From the NCBI GenBank assembly GCA_020638595.1, contig JACKIG010000009.1, forward strand, positions 1 through 64,000: DNA of 64,000 nucleotides, read 5' to 3'. The notes beneath the pieces were generated by a model, which worked only from the letters and a program-made list of their open reading frames with translations, had not been told where the DNA came from and did no database searches. This document shows positions 55,267 through 63,447 of this stretch, piece after piece. Source of the stretch: Rhodospirillaceae bacterium (GTDB taxonomy: Bacteria; Pseudomonadota; Alphaproteobacteria; DSM-16000; Inquilinaceae). Positions within the stretch are counted from its first letter, which is position 1. Every line of letters starts with the position of its first letter. Made by a program: the position numbers and the translations under genes.

Positions 55267-55722
55267 ATGTACGGGTCGGACGAGCCATACCGCATCCAGA
55301 AGGAGCGCGCGCAGGTCGCAATCAAGCTGACCGACGGCACGGTGGTGTCGGGGTTCCTGTTCCTCAGCCGGCGCGAACGCCTGGTCGACATGCTGAACGA
55401 CCAGCGCCGTTTCGTTCCGGTGCAGCGGGAGGACGGCTCGCTGGTGATGCTGAACAAGCTGTCGATCCAGAGGGTGGAGCCGACGGAGCACGGGTCGCAG
55501 TTCGAGGGGCAGAGCCCCTATGAGGTGCTGGGGCTTGAGCCCACGGCCGACGACGCCTCGGTCAAGGCCGCCTATCGCGCCCTGGTGCGCGAATTCCATC
55601 CCGATCGGGTGACGGCCGCAGGCCTGGGCGAGGCATTCGTGCGCCTGGCGAAAGACCGCATCCAGCGCATCAACGCCGCCTATGACCAGATCGTGCGGGA
55701 GCGCGGGTTCGATGCGCAATAG
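55267..55722 (+). CDS. J-domain (DnaJ-like) protein
   Basis: Encodes 151 residues. The first ~75 residues form a beta-rich domain (AIKLTDGTVVSGFLFLSRRERLVDML...) resembling small Sm-like barrels. Residues ~83-148 are a J domain with SPYEVLGLEPTADDASVKAAY and the invariant HPD (REFHPDRV). J domains stimulate Hsp70 ATPase. No Gly/Phe or zinc region is present. Its stop overlaps the next start by 11 bases (ATGCGCAATAG), so the two are probably translated together. Confidence 0.88.
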   Translation: MYGSDEPYRIQKERAQVAIKLTDGTVVSGFLFLSRRERLVDMLNDQRRFVPVQREDGSLVMLNKLSIQRVEPTEHGSQFEGQSPYEVLGLEPTADDASVKAAYRALVREFHPDRVTAAGLGEAFVRLAKDRIQRINAAYDQIVRERGFDAQ

Positions 55723-56914
55723 CCGCCCGCGACAGGCCCCGGCGATCGCGGCAATGGCCGTGGCTGCCGGCCTGGGCCTCTGCCCCGCCGGCGGCGTCCT
55801 GGCGCAGGACCCGCCGCTGGAATCGGCAAGCTGTGCGGTGATCCTGGCGACGATCCCGGTTCTCGGCGAGACGGTGCGCGCCCGCGCGGAAGAGAGCCTG
55901 CGGGCCCAGCTCACGCGGTTCGAGCTGGCGGCCGGTGTGACCGGGCTGGATGTCTTCGCCTGTCTCTGCCGGCAGGACCCGGCCCGCCAGTTCCGCGCCG
56001 TCGTCGACACGATGGCCACGGCCAGCCGGGAGGAGCTGGGCGCCTGCCTGGAGGACGTCGCCGCGGCCGTGCGGCCGGAGGTGCTGACCGTGCGCCCGTC
56101 GGCCGATCCCATCGGCGACCTGCCGGTGCTGCTGTCGCCCGGGGTCCCGCAGCCGGAAGCCGGTCGGTGGGACGCCTATTCGGACGGCGATCTCAGGGCG
56201 CTGCTGGGCGTGGACGCCGTCGACCTCGCCACGTCGCTGGACACCGATCGCGAGGCGGTGCGCGCCGAGCTGGAGCGGCGCCTGCTGGCGCGTTGGCGGG
56301 CGGCCGGGCCGGATGCGCTGCTGTCGGACACCGACCTGCAATTCGCCCTGGAAGCCAGGATTCGCGGCGCCGGCCATGCGATGGCGGATGTGCTGGGGGC
56401 GGAAATCCTGCGCCGCACGGCGGCGCGCACCGCGATCGTGCGCGGCAGCGGCGGACGGGCCGGCCGCGGCGCCCATGGCCCGGTGGTGGAAATGCCGGAT
56501 GCCGCCGAAGCTGCGCGTTTCGCCGGCTGGTCCGGCGCGGCCCTGCTGGGGCTGGCCGACCTGGAACCGGACCAGGTGGAGATCCTGACCGGGCGCCCGC
56601 GCCGTGCCGTCATCGAAGAACTGGTCCGGCGCGTCCTGCGCCACCGGCAGACGCCGGCCGGCGGATCGGTCCCGGGGCCGTCGGGCCAGGCGGACATCGC
56701 CGTCGTCCATGGCGCCCCGGCGGAGGATATGCCGGCTGGCCCGGCGCGGCCGTCGGTGCGGACCGACATCCTCCCCCAGGCGCCGGTGGACGACGCCGGC
56801 GCGGTGGCCCGCTTCGCCGACTGCCTGGAAAGGATGCCGACGGACGAGCTGGCCCTGGCGATCGCGGACAATGGCCGGTCGCTGGACGGGGCCTGCACCA
56901 CCATTCCGCAATAG
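55712..56914 (+). CDS. Uncharacterised secreted protein
   Basis: Encodes 400 residues from ATG 55712. A signal peptide (APAIAAMAVAAGLGLCPAGGVLAQ) suggests export. The mature part is acidic and helix-rich, with Cys pairs (ASCAVIL; VFACLCRQD; GACLEDV) that could form disulfides. The stretch DAYSDGDLRALLGVDAVDLA and the later WSGAALLGLADLEPDQVEIL look like related repeats about 130 residues apart. The C-terminus has CLERMPTDELALAIADNGRS. I do not recognise a family. It is coupled to the J-domain gene and convergent with moaB. Confidence 0.7.
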   Translation: MRNSRPRQAPAIAAMAVAAGLGLCPAGGVLAQDPPLESASCAVILATIPVLGETVRARAEESLRAQLTRFELAAGVTGLDVFACLCRQDPARQFRAVVDTMATASREELGACLEDVAAAVRPEVLTVRPSADPIGDLPVLLSPGVPQPEAGRWDAYSDGDLRALLGVDAVDLATSLDTDREAVRAELERRLLARWRAAGPDALLSDTDLQFALEARIRGAGHAMADVLGAEILRRTAARTAIVRGSGGRAGRGAHGPVVEMPDAAEAARFAGWSGAALLGLADLEPDQVEILTGRPRRAVIEELVRRVLRHRQTPAGGSVPGPSGQADIAVVHGAPAEDMPAGPARPSVRTDILPQAPVDDAGAVARFADCLERMPTDELALAIADNGRSLDGACTTIPQ

Positions 56915-56930
56915 CGGCCGGCCGGTTGCC

Positions 56931-57479
56931 TCAAGGCCTGGTTGCGGTCAGGTGCTCCGTCAGGCGCGGCATCAGCTCGACGAAGTTGCAGGGCCGGTGG
57001 CGGTGGTCCAGCTGGTGGACCAGGATGTCGTCCCAGGCGTCGCGGCAGGCGCCGGGCGACCCGGGCACCGCGAACAGATAGGTGCCGTTGGCCACGCCCG
57101 CGGTGGCCCGGCTCTGGATCGTCGAGGTGCCGACCTTCTGATAGCTCAGCATGCGGAACAGCTCGCCGAAGCCGGGGATCGGCTTCTCGTACACGCGCGC
57201 GAACGCCTCCGGCGTGATGTCGCGGCCCGTGACCCCGGTGCCGCCGGTGGAGATGATCACGTCGATATCCGGATCGGCGATCCACGCCTTCAGCCGCGTG
57301 ATGATCGACAGTTCGTCGTCCTGCACGATGTCCCGGTCGGCGATGCGGTGGCCGGCCTTCTCGATCCGCTCCACCAGCGTGTCGCCGGAGGTGTCGTTGG
57401 CGAGCGTGCGCGTGTCGGAAACGGTGAGCACCGCGATGCTGACGGGCAGGAATTCGCGGGTCGAATCGATACGGCTCAA
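56931..57479 (-). CDS. moaB: Molybdopterin adenylyltransferase-type protein (MoaB/Mog)
   Basis: Encodes 182 residues. The MPT-binding motif STGGTGVTGRDITPEAF is intact, with SIAVLTVSDTRTLANDTSGD at the N-terminus and the C-terminal substrate loop AVPGSPGACRDAWDDIL. In molybdenum cofactor synthesis it adenylylates molybdopterin. The start is a TTG at 57479 with GGAGGA six bases upstream; no ATG fits. It lies 14 bases after the lytic transglycosylase stop. Confidence 0.92.
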   Translation of the reverse strand: MSRIDSTREFLPVSIAVLTVSDTRTLANDTSGDTLVERIEKAGHRIADRDIVQDDELSIITRLKAWIADPDIDVIISTGGTGVTGRDITPEAFARVYEKPIPGFGELFRMLSYQKVGTSTIQSRATAGVANGTYLFAVPGSPGACRDAWDDILVHQLDHRHRPCNFVELMPRLTEHLTATRP

Positions 57480-57493
57480 GGACGGTCCTCCGG

Positions 57494-59287
57494 CTATTGC
57501 GGCAGTTCGGCCACGCGGGTGTCGAGCGGGCGGTAGCGCGGCCACTGGCCGGACGCCAACTCGTCCAGCGACGGCACCGGCTGGCCCAGGCGCATGCGAT
57601 AGATCCAGTACGCAGCGATCACTTTCTCAAGATAGAAGCGCGTCTCCACGTAGGGGATCGTCTGGATGAACAGCAGCGGATCGTTGCCATAGTCCAGCTC
57701 CGCCCGCCAGCGGCCGACATTGCCCGGCCCGGCATTGTAGGACGCGATCGTGCTGATCAGGTCGCCGCCGACATCCGACAAGAGCTCGCCGACATAGCGC
57801 TGCCCCAGCTCCATGTTCAGTTCCGGCTGGAACAAGGGCGTGCGGTCGCTGCGGTAGTTGACACCGGCAACCAGGCTGGCGGTCGACGGCATCAGCTGCA
57901 TCAGCCCGGTCGCCCCGGCATGGCTGATCGCCGTGGGGTTGAAGCGGCTTTCCTCGCGGATGATGGCGTGCAGCAGCGCCCGGTCGACCCGCGGGCCGCT
58001 CTGCGGCTGCCAATGGGCGACGGGATAGAGGGCGCCGTCGTAGAAGCGGCCGGGTGCGGGCCGGGCGGTCCGCCCGATCAGGATGGCGAGCCGCGGCAGC
58101 TCCGCCTCCTCCGCCAGGGCGATCAGCGCCTGGTGCATCGCCGGGTTGCCCAGGGCGGCCACGCGGCGCAGCTCCTCGTCGGCCCAGTCGAACCGTCCGA
58201 CCTGCAGCAGGGCCAGGCCGCGCCGGCCGGCTTCGGTCGACGCGATGGTTGCCAGGTGCGCCGGGGTCAACTGCTGAACGGTGAAGTCGAAGGCCGGATC
58301 GATGCCCAGCACGCGGCTGGCCATCAGGCCATAGAACGTGCGGGGATAGCGCGCGGCCTCCTGCAGCCAGCGGCTGGCCGAGCGCGGGTCGCGGGCACGC
58401 AGATAGGCACGGTGCGCCCAATAGGCGCCGCCGGCCTGCCACCACGCCGACGCGCAGGGCGCGCTGGCCACGGGGGCGAAGTGCTGGGCCGCGCGGGCGA
58501 AATCGCCCATGCGCCAGGCGGCAAGGCCCGCCGTCCAGTCGGCCCGCGGTGCCAGGCCGCCCCCCAGCGCCGCCGCCGATTCGGCTTCCGCCAGCGCCCG
58601 CTGGTCGTCGCCGTAGACGTAATAGCCGAACGCGATGTCCGCCCGCAGGCGCGCGTACATGATGGGGTCCATCCCTGCGCGCTGGCCGTCCAGATAGGTC
58701 AGGGCCTGGGACATCTCGTCGTTGTTGATGTAGCGCCGGACCCGGCTTTCCTCGGCGCCGCCCGCCTCGGCATAGTCGCAGACCGGCACGCCGTAGCGCT
58801 CGATATCGCTGATGACCGGATCGCGGATGCTGTCGGGCGCTACCAGGCCGCGCGCGCTGGTGCCGCCGCGCCGTTGGGCCAGGGCATAGATGCGGTCGGC
58901 CAGGGCGTTGTCGGAATACTGCTCCAGCCAGTCGCTCAGCTCCTCATAGGTCGCTGTCCATGCGGTCGGATGCAGGTAGCGCTGCGCCAGCACATAGCCC
59001 ATCAGGCTGCGGTCCTGCAGCTGGCCGATCAGCCGGTCGGCGCCGCCGATGTCGCCTGCGTCCTGGGACGCGAAGATCTGGCGGTAGCGGTCGATATCGC
59101 TGGCCGCAAGGGCCTGGCCGGCGGCACCCGGGTTGCCGGGCAGGGCAAGCCCCAGCGGCGTGACGGCAACCTGCTGGGGCGGGTCGGCCCGCCCGCTGCC
59201 GACGAAGGCCAAAAGGACAATCGCTGCCAGCATGGCGCCGCGCCGCCAGCATCCGAAGTCTAGACGCGCATGGATTGAAGACGTCAT
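57494..59287 (-). CDS. Soluble lytic murein transglycosylase (Slt family)
   Basis: Encodes 597 residues. A signal peptide (GAMLAAIVLLAFVGSGRA) is followed by a long helical solenoid (residues ~60-440, many Ala/Leu/Tyr repeats, e.g. ADIAFGYYVYGDDQRALAEA). The C-terminal SLT domain has the catalytic Glu in IIREESRFNPTAIS, then GATGLMQLMPSTA and IASYNAGPGNVGRW. It cleaves glycan strands of peptidoglycan in the periplasm. ATG 59287 is preferred; the frame is open a little upstream. Confidence 0.94.
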   Translation of the reverse strand: MTSSIHARLDFGCWRRGAMLAAIVLLAFVGSGRADPPQQVAVTPLGLALPGNPGAAGQALAASDIDRYRQIFASQDAGDIGGADRLIGQLQDRSLMGYVLAQRYLHPTAWTATYEELSDWLEQYSDNALADRIYALAQRRGGTSARGLVAPDSIRDPVISDIERYGVPVCDYAEAGGAEESRVRRYINNDEMSQALTYLDGQRAGMDPIMYARLRADIAFGYYVYGDDQRALAEAESAAALGGGLAPRADWTAGLAAWRMGDFARAAQHFAPVASAPCASAWWQAGGAYWAHRAYLRARDPRSASRWLQEAARYPRTFYGLMASRVLGIDPAFDFTVQQLTPAHLATIASTEAGRRGLALLQVGRFDWADEELRRVAALGNPAMHQALIALAEEAELPRLAILIGRTARPAPGRFYDGALYPVAHWQPQSGPRVDRALLHAIIREESRFNPTAISHAGATGLMQLMPSTASLVAGVNYRSDRTPLFQPELNMELGQRYVGELLSDVGGDLISTIASYNAGPGNVGRWRAELDYGNDPLLFIQTIPYVETRFYLEKVIAAYWIYRMRLGQPVPSLDELASGQWPRYRPLDTRVAELPQ

Positions 59288-59401
59288 CCCCGAAGCCCTT
59301 TCGTCAGCCAGCGAACCGCCGCGCGGCACCGTTTACAGTATCCGCAGTCCTTGAATCCGCCAAGGTATCTCTTTCGTATCGGTCGATCGAATTTGCACGG
59401 A

Positions 59402-60328
59402 TCAAGTAAGATTGATCGACAGTTCGGGGATTTGCCGGCGGGTCAAGGCAAGATCGAACACCTTGTCTTCATCATCTGTCGAAATTTCCAGGCGGAAGGT
59501 GCGGGCACCCGTTTCCTGCCCGGGGGGGAAGCTCTCGGCGAACACGTTGCGGATCTGGAAGCGTCCCTGGCGGTCGGTCTCGGCCCATCCCAGCTTCTGG
59601 TCGCGGATGTCCATGACGGTGATCGAGGCGTTGCGCAGCGGCTCTCCGGCGCGGGTGATGCGGCCCCACAGGCCGGTGGCGATGTCGCCCGTCTCGATGT
59701 GGTGGATGCGCGCCAGCGAGACGTACTGCCCCTCGTCGCCGAACAGGATCTCCATCTCCCGCAGGTGGTTGGCGATGGCGAACAGCGCGGTCGACAGGCC
59801 GATCACCGCCATGGCGATGGACGGCGCGCGCCAGTCGCCGAACAGCGGGGTCGCCGGGCTCCACAGCGCCTGGCCGACGGCCTCGGCATAGTCCAGGCCG
59901 ATGTCCCCTTCCAGCGTCGGCAAGACGACGCCGTTCACCGTCAGCACGATGTTGGTGATGGCATATGCCAGCAGGTAGACCGCCAGCATCGCGTACATCT
60001 CCGCATAGGCCTGGGTGGCGTACAGGTTCTCGCGCTGGGTCTGGGTCAGCCGGTACCACAGGCGCACGAAATCGAAGTTGCCGTTCCACCAGACCCGGTT
60101 GCGGCCGTGCCGGCGCGACCGGCCGGAGACGGCCAGCAGCAGCCGCGTGACCGGCCTGGCCAGCGACGCCAGCAGCGGTCCGGCGGCATAGGCAAGGACG
60201 ACCGCGCCGAGCAGCAGCGGCACCGCATCGGCATTGTGGGCCGCAAAGGGGACGAACAGCACCAGCCCCACCAGCGTCGGGATCATGTGCTGGATGACGT
60301 CGCGGACCAGAAAGCCGGAGGGAGCCAT
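59402..60328 (-). CDS. Membrane protein with C-terminal transthyretin-like domain, function unknown
   Basis: Encodes 308 residues. Four hydrophobic segments are visible: IPTLVGLVLFVPFAA, ADAVPLLLGAVVLAYAAGPLL, YAMLAVYLLAYAITNIVL and APSIAMAVIGLSTALFAIA. Residues ~215-305 read GDIATGLWGRITRAGEPLRN then DQKLGWAETDRQGRFQIRNV, a carboxypeptidase-regulatory/transthyretin-like beta-sandwich as in surface or receptor proteins. I do not recognise a named family. Start ATG 60328 with CGGAGGGAG upstream. It is separated from the lytic transglycosylase by 114 bases and from nudC by 164. Confidence 0.65.
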   Translation of the reverse strand: MAPSGFLVRDVIQHMIPTLVGLVLFVPFAAHNADAVPLLLGAVVLAYAAGPLLASLARPVTRLLLAVSGRSRRHGRNRVWWNGNFDFVRLWYRLTQTQRENLYATQAYAEMYAMLAVYLLAYAITNIVLTVNGVVLPTLEGDIGLDYAEAVGQALWSPATPLFGDWRAPSIAMAVIGLSTALFAIANHLREMEILFGDEGQYVSLARIHHIETGDIATGLWGRITRAGEPLRNASITVMDIRDQKLGWAETDRQGRFQIRNVFAESFPPGQETGARTFRLEISTDDEDKVFDLALTRRQIPELSINLT

Positions 60329-60492
60329 GGCTGTCGACCCTTGCACCGTGACGAGGGCGGCCATCGTCGCCGACGGCCAAGTGTGGGTAGCGCGCGCGGG
60401 ACAACCAAGGCAACGGGAGATTGTCGCGCAGGGATCGGTGCGGGCCGGCATCCGGCCGATGCCGGAAATCCAATCCGTCGGCGGACCCGGCC

Positions 60493-61428
60493 CTACAGCT
60501 CGATCTCGCCGGCCAGCCAGTCCTCGATCAGCCGCCGGGCGATGCTGATTCGCCGCGGCAGGTAGAAGTCCGCGCCGCGCCGCGGCTCCCGCGGGGCGGC
60601 GGCCAGGAAGTCCCGCGCATACCACCCCGCCGTTTCCAGCTCCTCCGGGTCGACGGTGATGGTGGTCGTGACGGCGCGTGCCGTGAACCCCACCATCAGC
60701 GACTGCGGGAACGGCCAGGGCTGCGAGGAATGGTAGCGGATGTCCGTGACGTCGATGCCGCTTTCCTCCTTCACCTCGCGGGCGACGCAGCCTTCCAGGC
60801 TTTCGCCGGGTTCCAGGAACCCCGCCAGCACGGAATGCATGCCGTGCGGCCAGCCGCGCTGGCGGCCCAGGAGGATGCGGTCGCCGTCATGGATCAGCAC
60901 GATCACCGCGGCATCGGTGCGCGGGAAATGCTGGATGCCGCAGGCGGGATTGCCGCAGCGGCGGGCATAGCCGGCCTGGCTGGCGGTGGTCGCGCCGCCG
61001 CAGGCGCCGCAGAAGCGATGCTGGCGGTTCCACCAGAGGATCGCCCGCGCATGGGCGCACAGGGCCGCATCCTCGTCCGGCATCAGCCCGCCGATCATGC
61101 GCAGGTCGGCGAAGCGGCCGCGCGCCGCCAGCCCCGGATGCCGGGCCGGGTCCTCCAGGTCGCCCACGTCGACGGCCATGTGCACGGCCCCGGCGGTGGT
61201 CCCCATCAGCGCCGTCTCCGCCGCGATCGGCCGCCACCAGCCGGCATCCGCGGGGATGGTGGCGGCGACCGGTGCCTCCTGCGGGCCGGTGACGAAGCTC
61301 TGGTTGCGCCAGACCGGGTAGAGCCGCGTCGCCGCCTCGCCCAGGCGTGCGGCCAGCCAGCCCCCGTCGCCCCGCAGATGGGCGACCCGGTCGAGATCGG
61401 GATGGACGAGGATGTTGGCGCGCCTCAT
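60493..61428 (-). CDS. nudC: NAD+ diphosphatase / NADH pyrophosphatase NudC
   Basis: Encodes 311 residues. The zinc ribbon is FCGACG...RRCGNPACG, followed by the Nudix box GFLEPGESLEGCVAREVKEE with catalytic Glu residues, and the NudC signature SQPWPFPQS. It hydrolyses NADH/NAD+ to NMN and AMP and in some bacteria removes NAD caps from RNA. ATG 61428. Confidence 0.95.
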   Translation of the reverse strand: MRRANILVHPDLDRVAHLRGDGGWLAARLGEAATRLYPVWRNQSFVTGPQEAPVAATIPADAGWWRPIAAETALMGTTAGAVHMAVDVGDLEDPARHPGLAARGRFADLRMIGGLMPDEDAALCAHARAILWWNRQHRFCGACGGATTASQAGYARRCGNPACGIQHFPRTDAAVIVLIHDGDRILLGRQRGWPHGMHSVLAGFLEPGESLEGCVAREVKEESGIDVTDIRYHSSQPWPFPQSLMVGFTARAVTTTITVDPEELETAGWYARDFLAAAPREPRRGADFYLPRRISIARRLIEDWLAGEIEL

Positions 61429-61513
61429 GGCGGCGCGGAGACTGCCACGCCCACATGCGCGATGCCACCCCGCTCGTGGGTGTCCCGGGCCGGTCCGCGA
61501 AAGCCGAGGCGCG

Positions 61514-62470
61514 CTATTCCAGCCCCTCGAACAGGGCGGTGGACAGGTAGCGCTCGGCGATCGACGGGATGATGACGACGATCACCTTGCCGGCGCTGTC
61601 CGGGCGCTTGCCCACCTCGATCGCCGCGGCCAGCGCCGCGCCGGAGGAGATGCCGCCGGGCAGCCCCTCCAGCCGGGCGGCCTCGCGCGCCGTGGCGAAG
61701 GCGCGGTCGTTGGAGATCTGGATGACCTCGTCGATCATGCCGGTGTTCAGGATGTCGGGCACGAAACCGGCGCCGATTCCCTGGATCTTGTGCGGGCCGG
61801 GCTGGCCGCCGGACAGGACGGGGCTGTCCTCCGGCTCCACCGCGATGGCGCGGAAGCCGGGCTTGCGCGCCTTGATCACTTCCGAGATGCCGGTCAGCGT
61901 GCCGCCGGTGCCGATGCCGGACACCAGCATGTCGACCTTGCCGGCGGTGTCGGCCCAGATCTCCTCCGCCGTGGTGCGGCGGTGGACCTCCGGATTGGCC
62001 GGGTTCTTGAACTGCTGCGGAATCACCGCGTTGGGGATCTCGGCCACCAGCTCTTCGGCCCGGGCGATGGCGCCCTTCATGCCCTTGGCGGCCTCGGTCA
62101 GGTGCAATTCCGCACCCAGGAGCTTCAGCATCTTGCGCCGCTCGACGGACATGCTCTCCGGCATGGTCAGGATCAGGCGGTAGCCCTTGGCGGCGGCGAC
62201 GAAGGCGAGCGCGATCCCGGTGTTGCCGGAGGTCGGTTCGACCAGCACCGTGTCCGGGCCGATGGTGCCGCTGGCCTCCATCGCCTCGATCATCGCCAGG
62301 CCGATGCGGTCCTTGACGCTGGACAGCGGATTGAAGAACTCCAGCTTGGCGACCAGGTCGGCCTGGATGGCGTGCTCTCGCGACAGCTTCGGCAACCGCA
62401 CCAGCGGCGTGGCGCCGATGGTGTCGAGGATGGAGTCGTAGATCTTGCCGCGGAATTCGGGTGCCGGCAT
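61514..62470 (-). CDS. cysK: Cysteine synthase A (O-acetylserine sulfhydrylase)
   Basis: Encodes 318 residues. PLP-binding Lys in NPLSSVKDRIGLAM, the Asn loop EPTSGNTGIALA, and the phosphate-binding GIGTGGTLTGI identify it. It makes cysteine from O-acetylserine and sulfide. GGGAG lies seven bases before ATG 62470. The Rrf2-type regulator gene 68 bases upstream on the same strand suggests cysteine- or sulfur-responsive control. Confidence 0.96.
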   Translation of the reverse strand: MPAPEFRGKIYDSILDTIGATPLVRLPKLSREHAIQADLVAKLEFFNPLSSVKDRIGLAMIEAMEASGTIGPDTVLVEPTSGNTGIALAFVAAAKGYRLILTMPESMSVERRKMLKLLGAELHLTEAAKGMKGAIARAEELVAEIPNAVIPQQFKNPANPEVHRRTTAEEIWADTAGKVDMLVSGIGTGGTLTGISEVIKARKPGFRAIAVEPEDSPVLSGGQPGPHKIQGIGAGFVPDILNTGMIDEVIQISNDRAFATAREAARLEGLPGGISSGAALAAAIEVGKRPDSAGKVIVVIIPSIAERYLSTALFEGLE

Positions 62471-62538
62471 TGCACACTCCCTGAAGGTGATTTGTGTAAT
62501 TCTGTATCGACCGTTATCTGGGGCGCCGGCCGCGCTAA

Positions 62539-62991
62539 TCAAATGGAATAGTCGACGGTATCGTCGACGGGCCGGCTGACGCCGCGTTCGACCGCCTGGC
62601 GGCACAGGTCGTCGATGGTGATGCCGTCAAGCTGGGTCAGGCACTCCTCCTCGAGCCGCTGCCACAGCGGCTGGATCACCAGGCGGCCCAGCTCCGAGCC
62701 GTCCTCGTGCTCCTCCTCCCGCCCGGCATCCAGGCCGCCCAGCACGCGCACGATCTCCCCGACGGTGATCAGCCGGCGCTCCCGCGCCAGGCGGTATCCG
62801 CCGCGGGGGCCGCGCACGCCCGCCAGGATGCCGTTGCGCACCAGCTGTTGCAGCACCTGCTCCAGGTAGCGGCGGGGGATGCCCTGGCGGCCGGTGATCT
62901 CCGCGCTCTGGACCGGCAGGCTGCCGCCATGGAAGGCGATGTCGAGCACCGCCTCCACGGCGAACATGGTTTTCCTCGGCAGATGGACCAT
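62539..62991 (-). CDS. Rrf2-family transcriptional regulator (CymR-like, no Fe-S cysteines)
   Basis: Encodes 150 residues. Winged-helix N-terminus: LPRKTMFAVEAVLDIAFHGG, then EITGRQGIPRRYLEQVLQQL, then the wing GVRGPRGGYRLARE. IscR-type [2Fe-2S] Cys residues in the C-terminal half are missing; only two isolated Cys occur (EECLTQL and DLCRQ). It thus resembles CymR, which represses cysteine genes by partnering CysK. cysK is the next gene downstream. Start ATG 62991, six bases after the dut stop. Confidence 0.87.
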   Translation of the reverse strand: MVHLPRKTMFAVEAVLDIAFHGGSLPVQSAEITGRQGIPRRYLEQVLQQLVRNGILAGVRGPRGGYRLARERRLITVGEIVRVLGGLDAGREEEHEDGSELGRLVIQPLWQRLEEECLTQLDGITIDDLCRQAVERGVSRPVDDTVDYSI

Positions 62992-62997
62992 GGACCG

Positions 62998-63447
62998 TCA
63001 CTCCCCTGTCGAGCCGAAGCCGCCGCCTCCGCGGGCGGTCTCGTCCAGCGCCTCGGTCTCGCGCCACGCCAGGCGGGCATAGGCGGCGACCACCAGCTGC
63101 GCGATGCGCATCCCGCGCTCGATGACCACGGGGTGGCTGCCGTGGTTGACCAGGATCACCCCGATCTCGCCGCGATAGTCGGCATCGATGGTGCCGGGCG
63201 CGTTCAGCACCGTTACGCCGTGCTTCAGCGCCAACCCGGAGCGCGGGCGCACCTGCGCCTCGACCCCCGGCGGCAGCGCGATGCACAGGCCCGTCGGCAC
63301 CAGGGCGCGGCCTCCCGGTGCCAGCGTCACCGGCTCGGCCACCGCGGCGGCCAGGTCCAGCCCGGCGGCGCCGGCGCTGGCGTAGGCGGGCAGCGACAGG
63401 TCGGCGGCATGCGCCAGCCGCGTGACGGGCACGTCAAGCGTCCCCAT
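62998..63447 (-). CDS. dut: dUTP diphosphatase
   Basis: Encodes 149 residues. All five trimeric dUTPase motifs are present: AGLDLAA, RPRSGLALK, GTIDADYRGEIGVIL (catalytic Asp), RIAQLV and the C-terminal GGGGFGSTG. It hydrolyses dUTP to dUMP and PPi, preventing uracil incorporation. The ATG at 63447 lies inside the coaBC end (14-base overlap), the conserved coaBC-dut pairing. Confidence 0.96.
   Translation of the reverse strand: MGTLDVPVTRLAHAADLSLPAYASAGAAGLDLAAAVAEPVTLAPGGRALVPTGLCIALPPGVEAQVRPRSGLALKHGVTVLNAPGTIDADYRGEIGVILVNHGSHPVVIERGMRIAQLVVAAYARLAWRETEALDETARGGGGFGSTGE

Noticed and set aside
62539..62991. IscR annotation for the Rrf2 gene
   Set aside because: The cysteine ligands for the [2Fe-2S] cluster are absent and there are no isc genes nearby.
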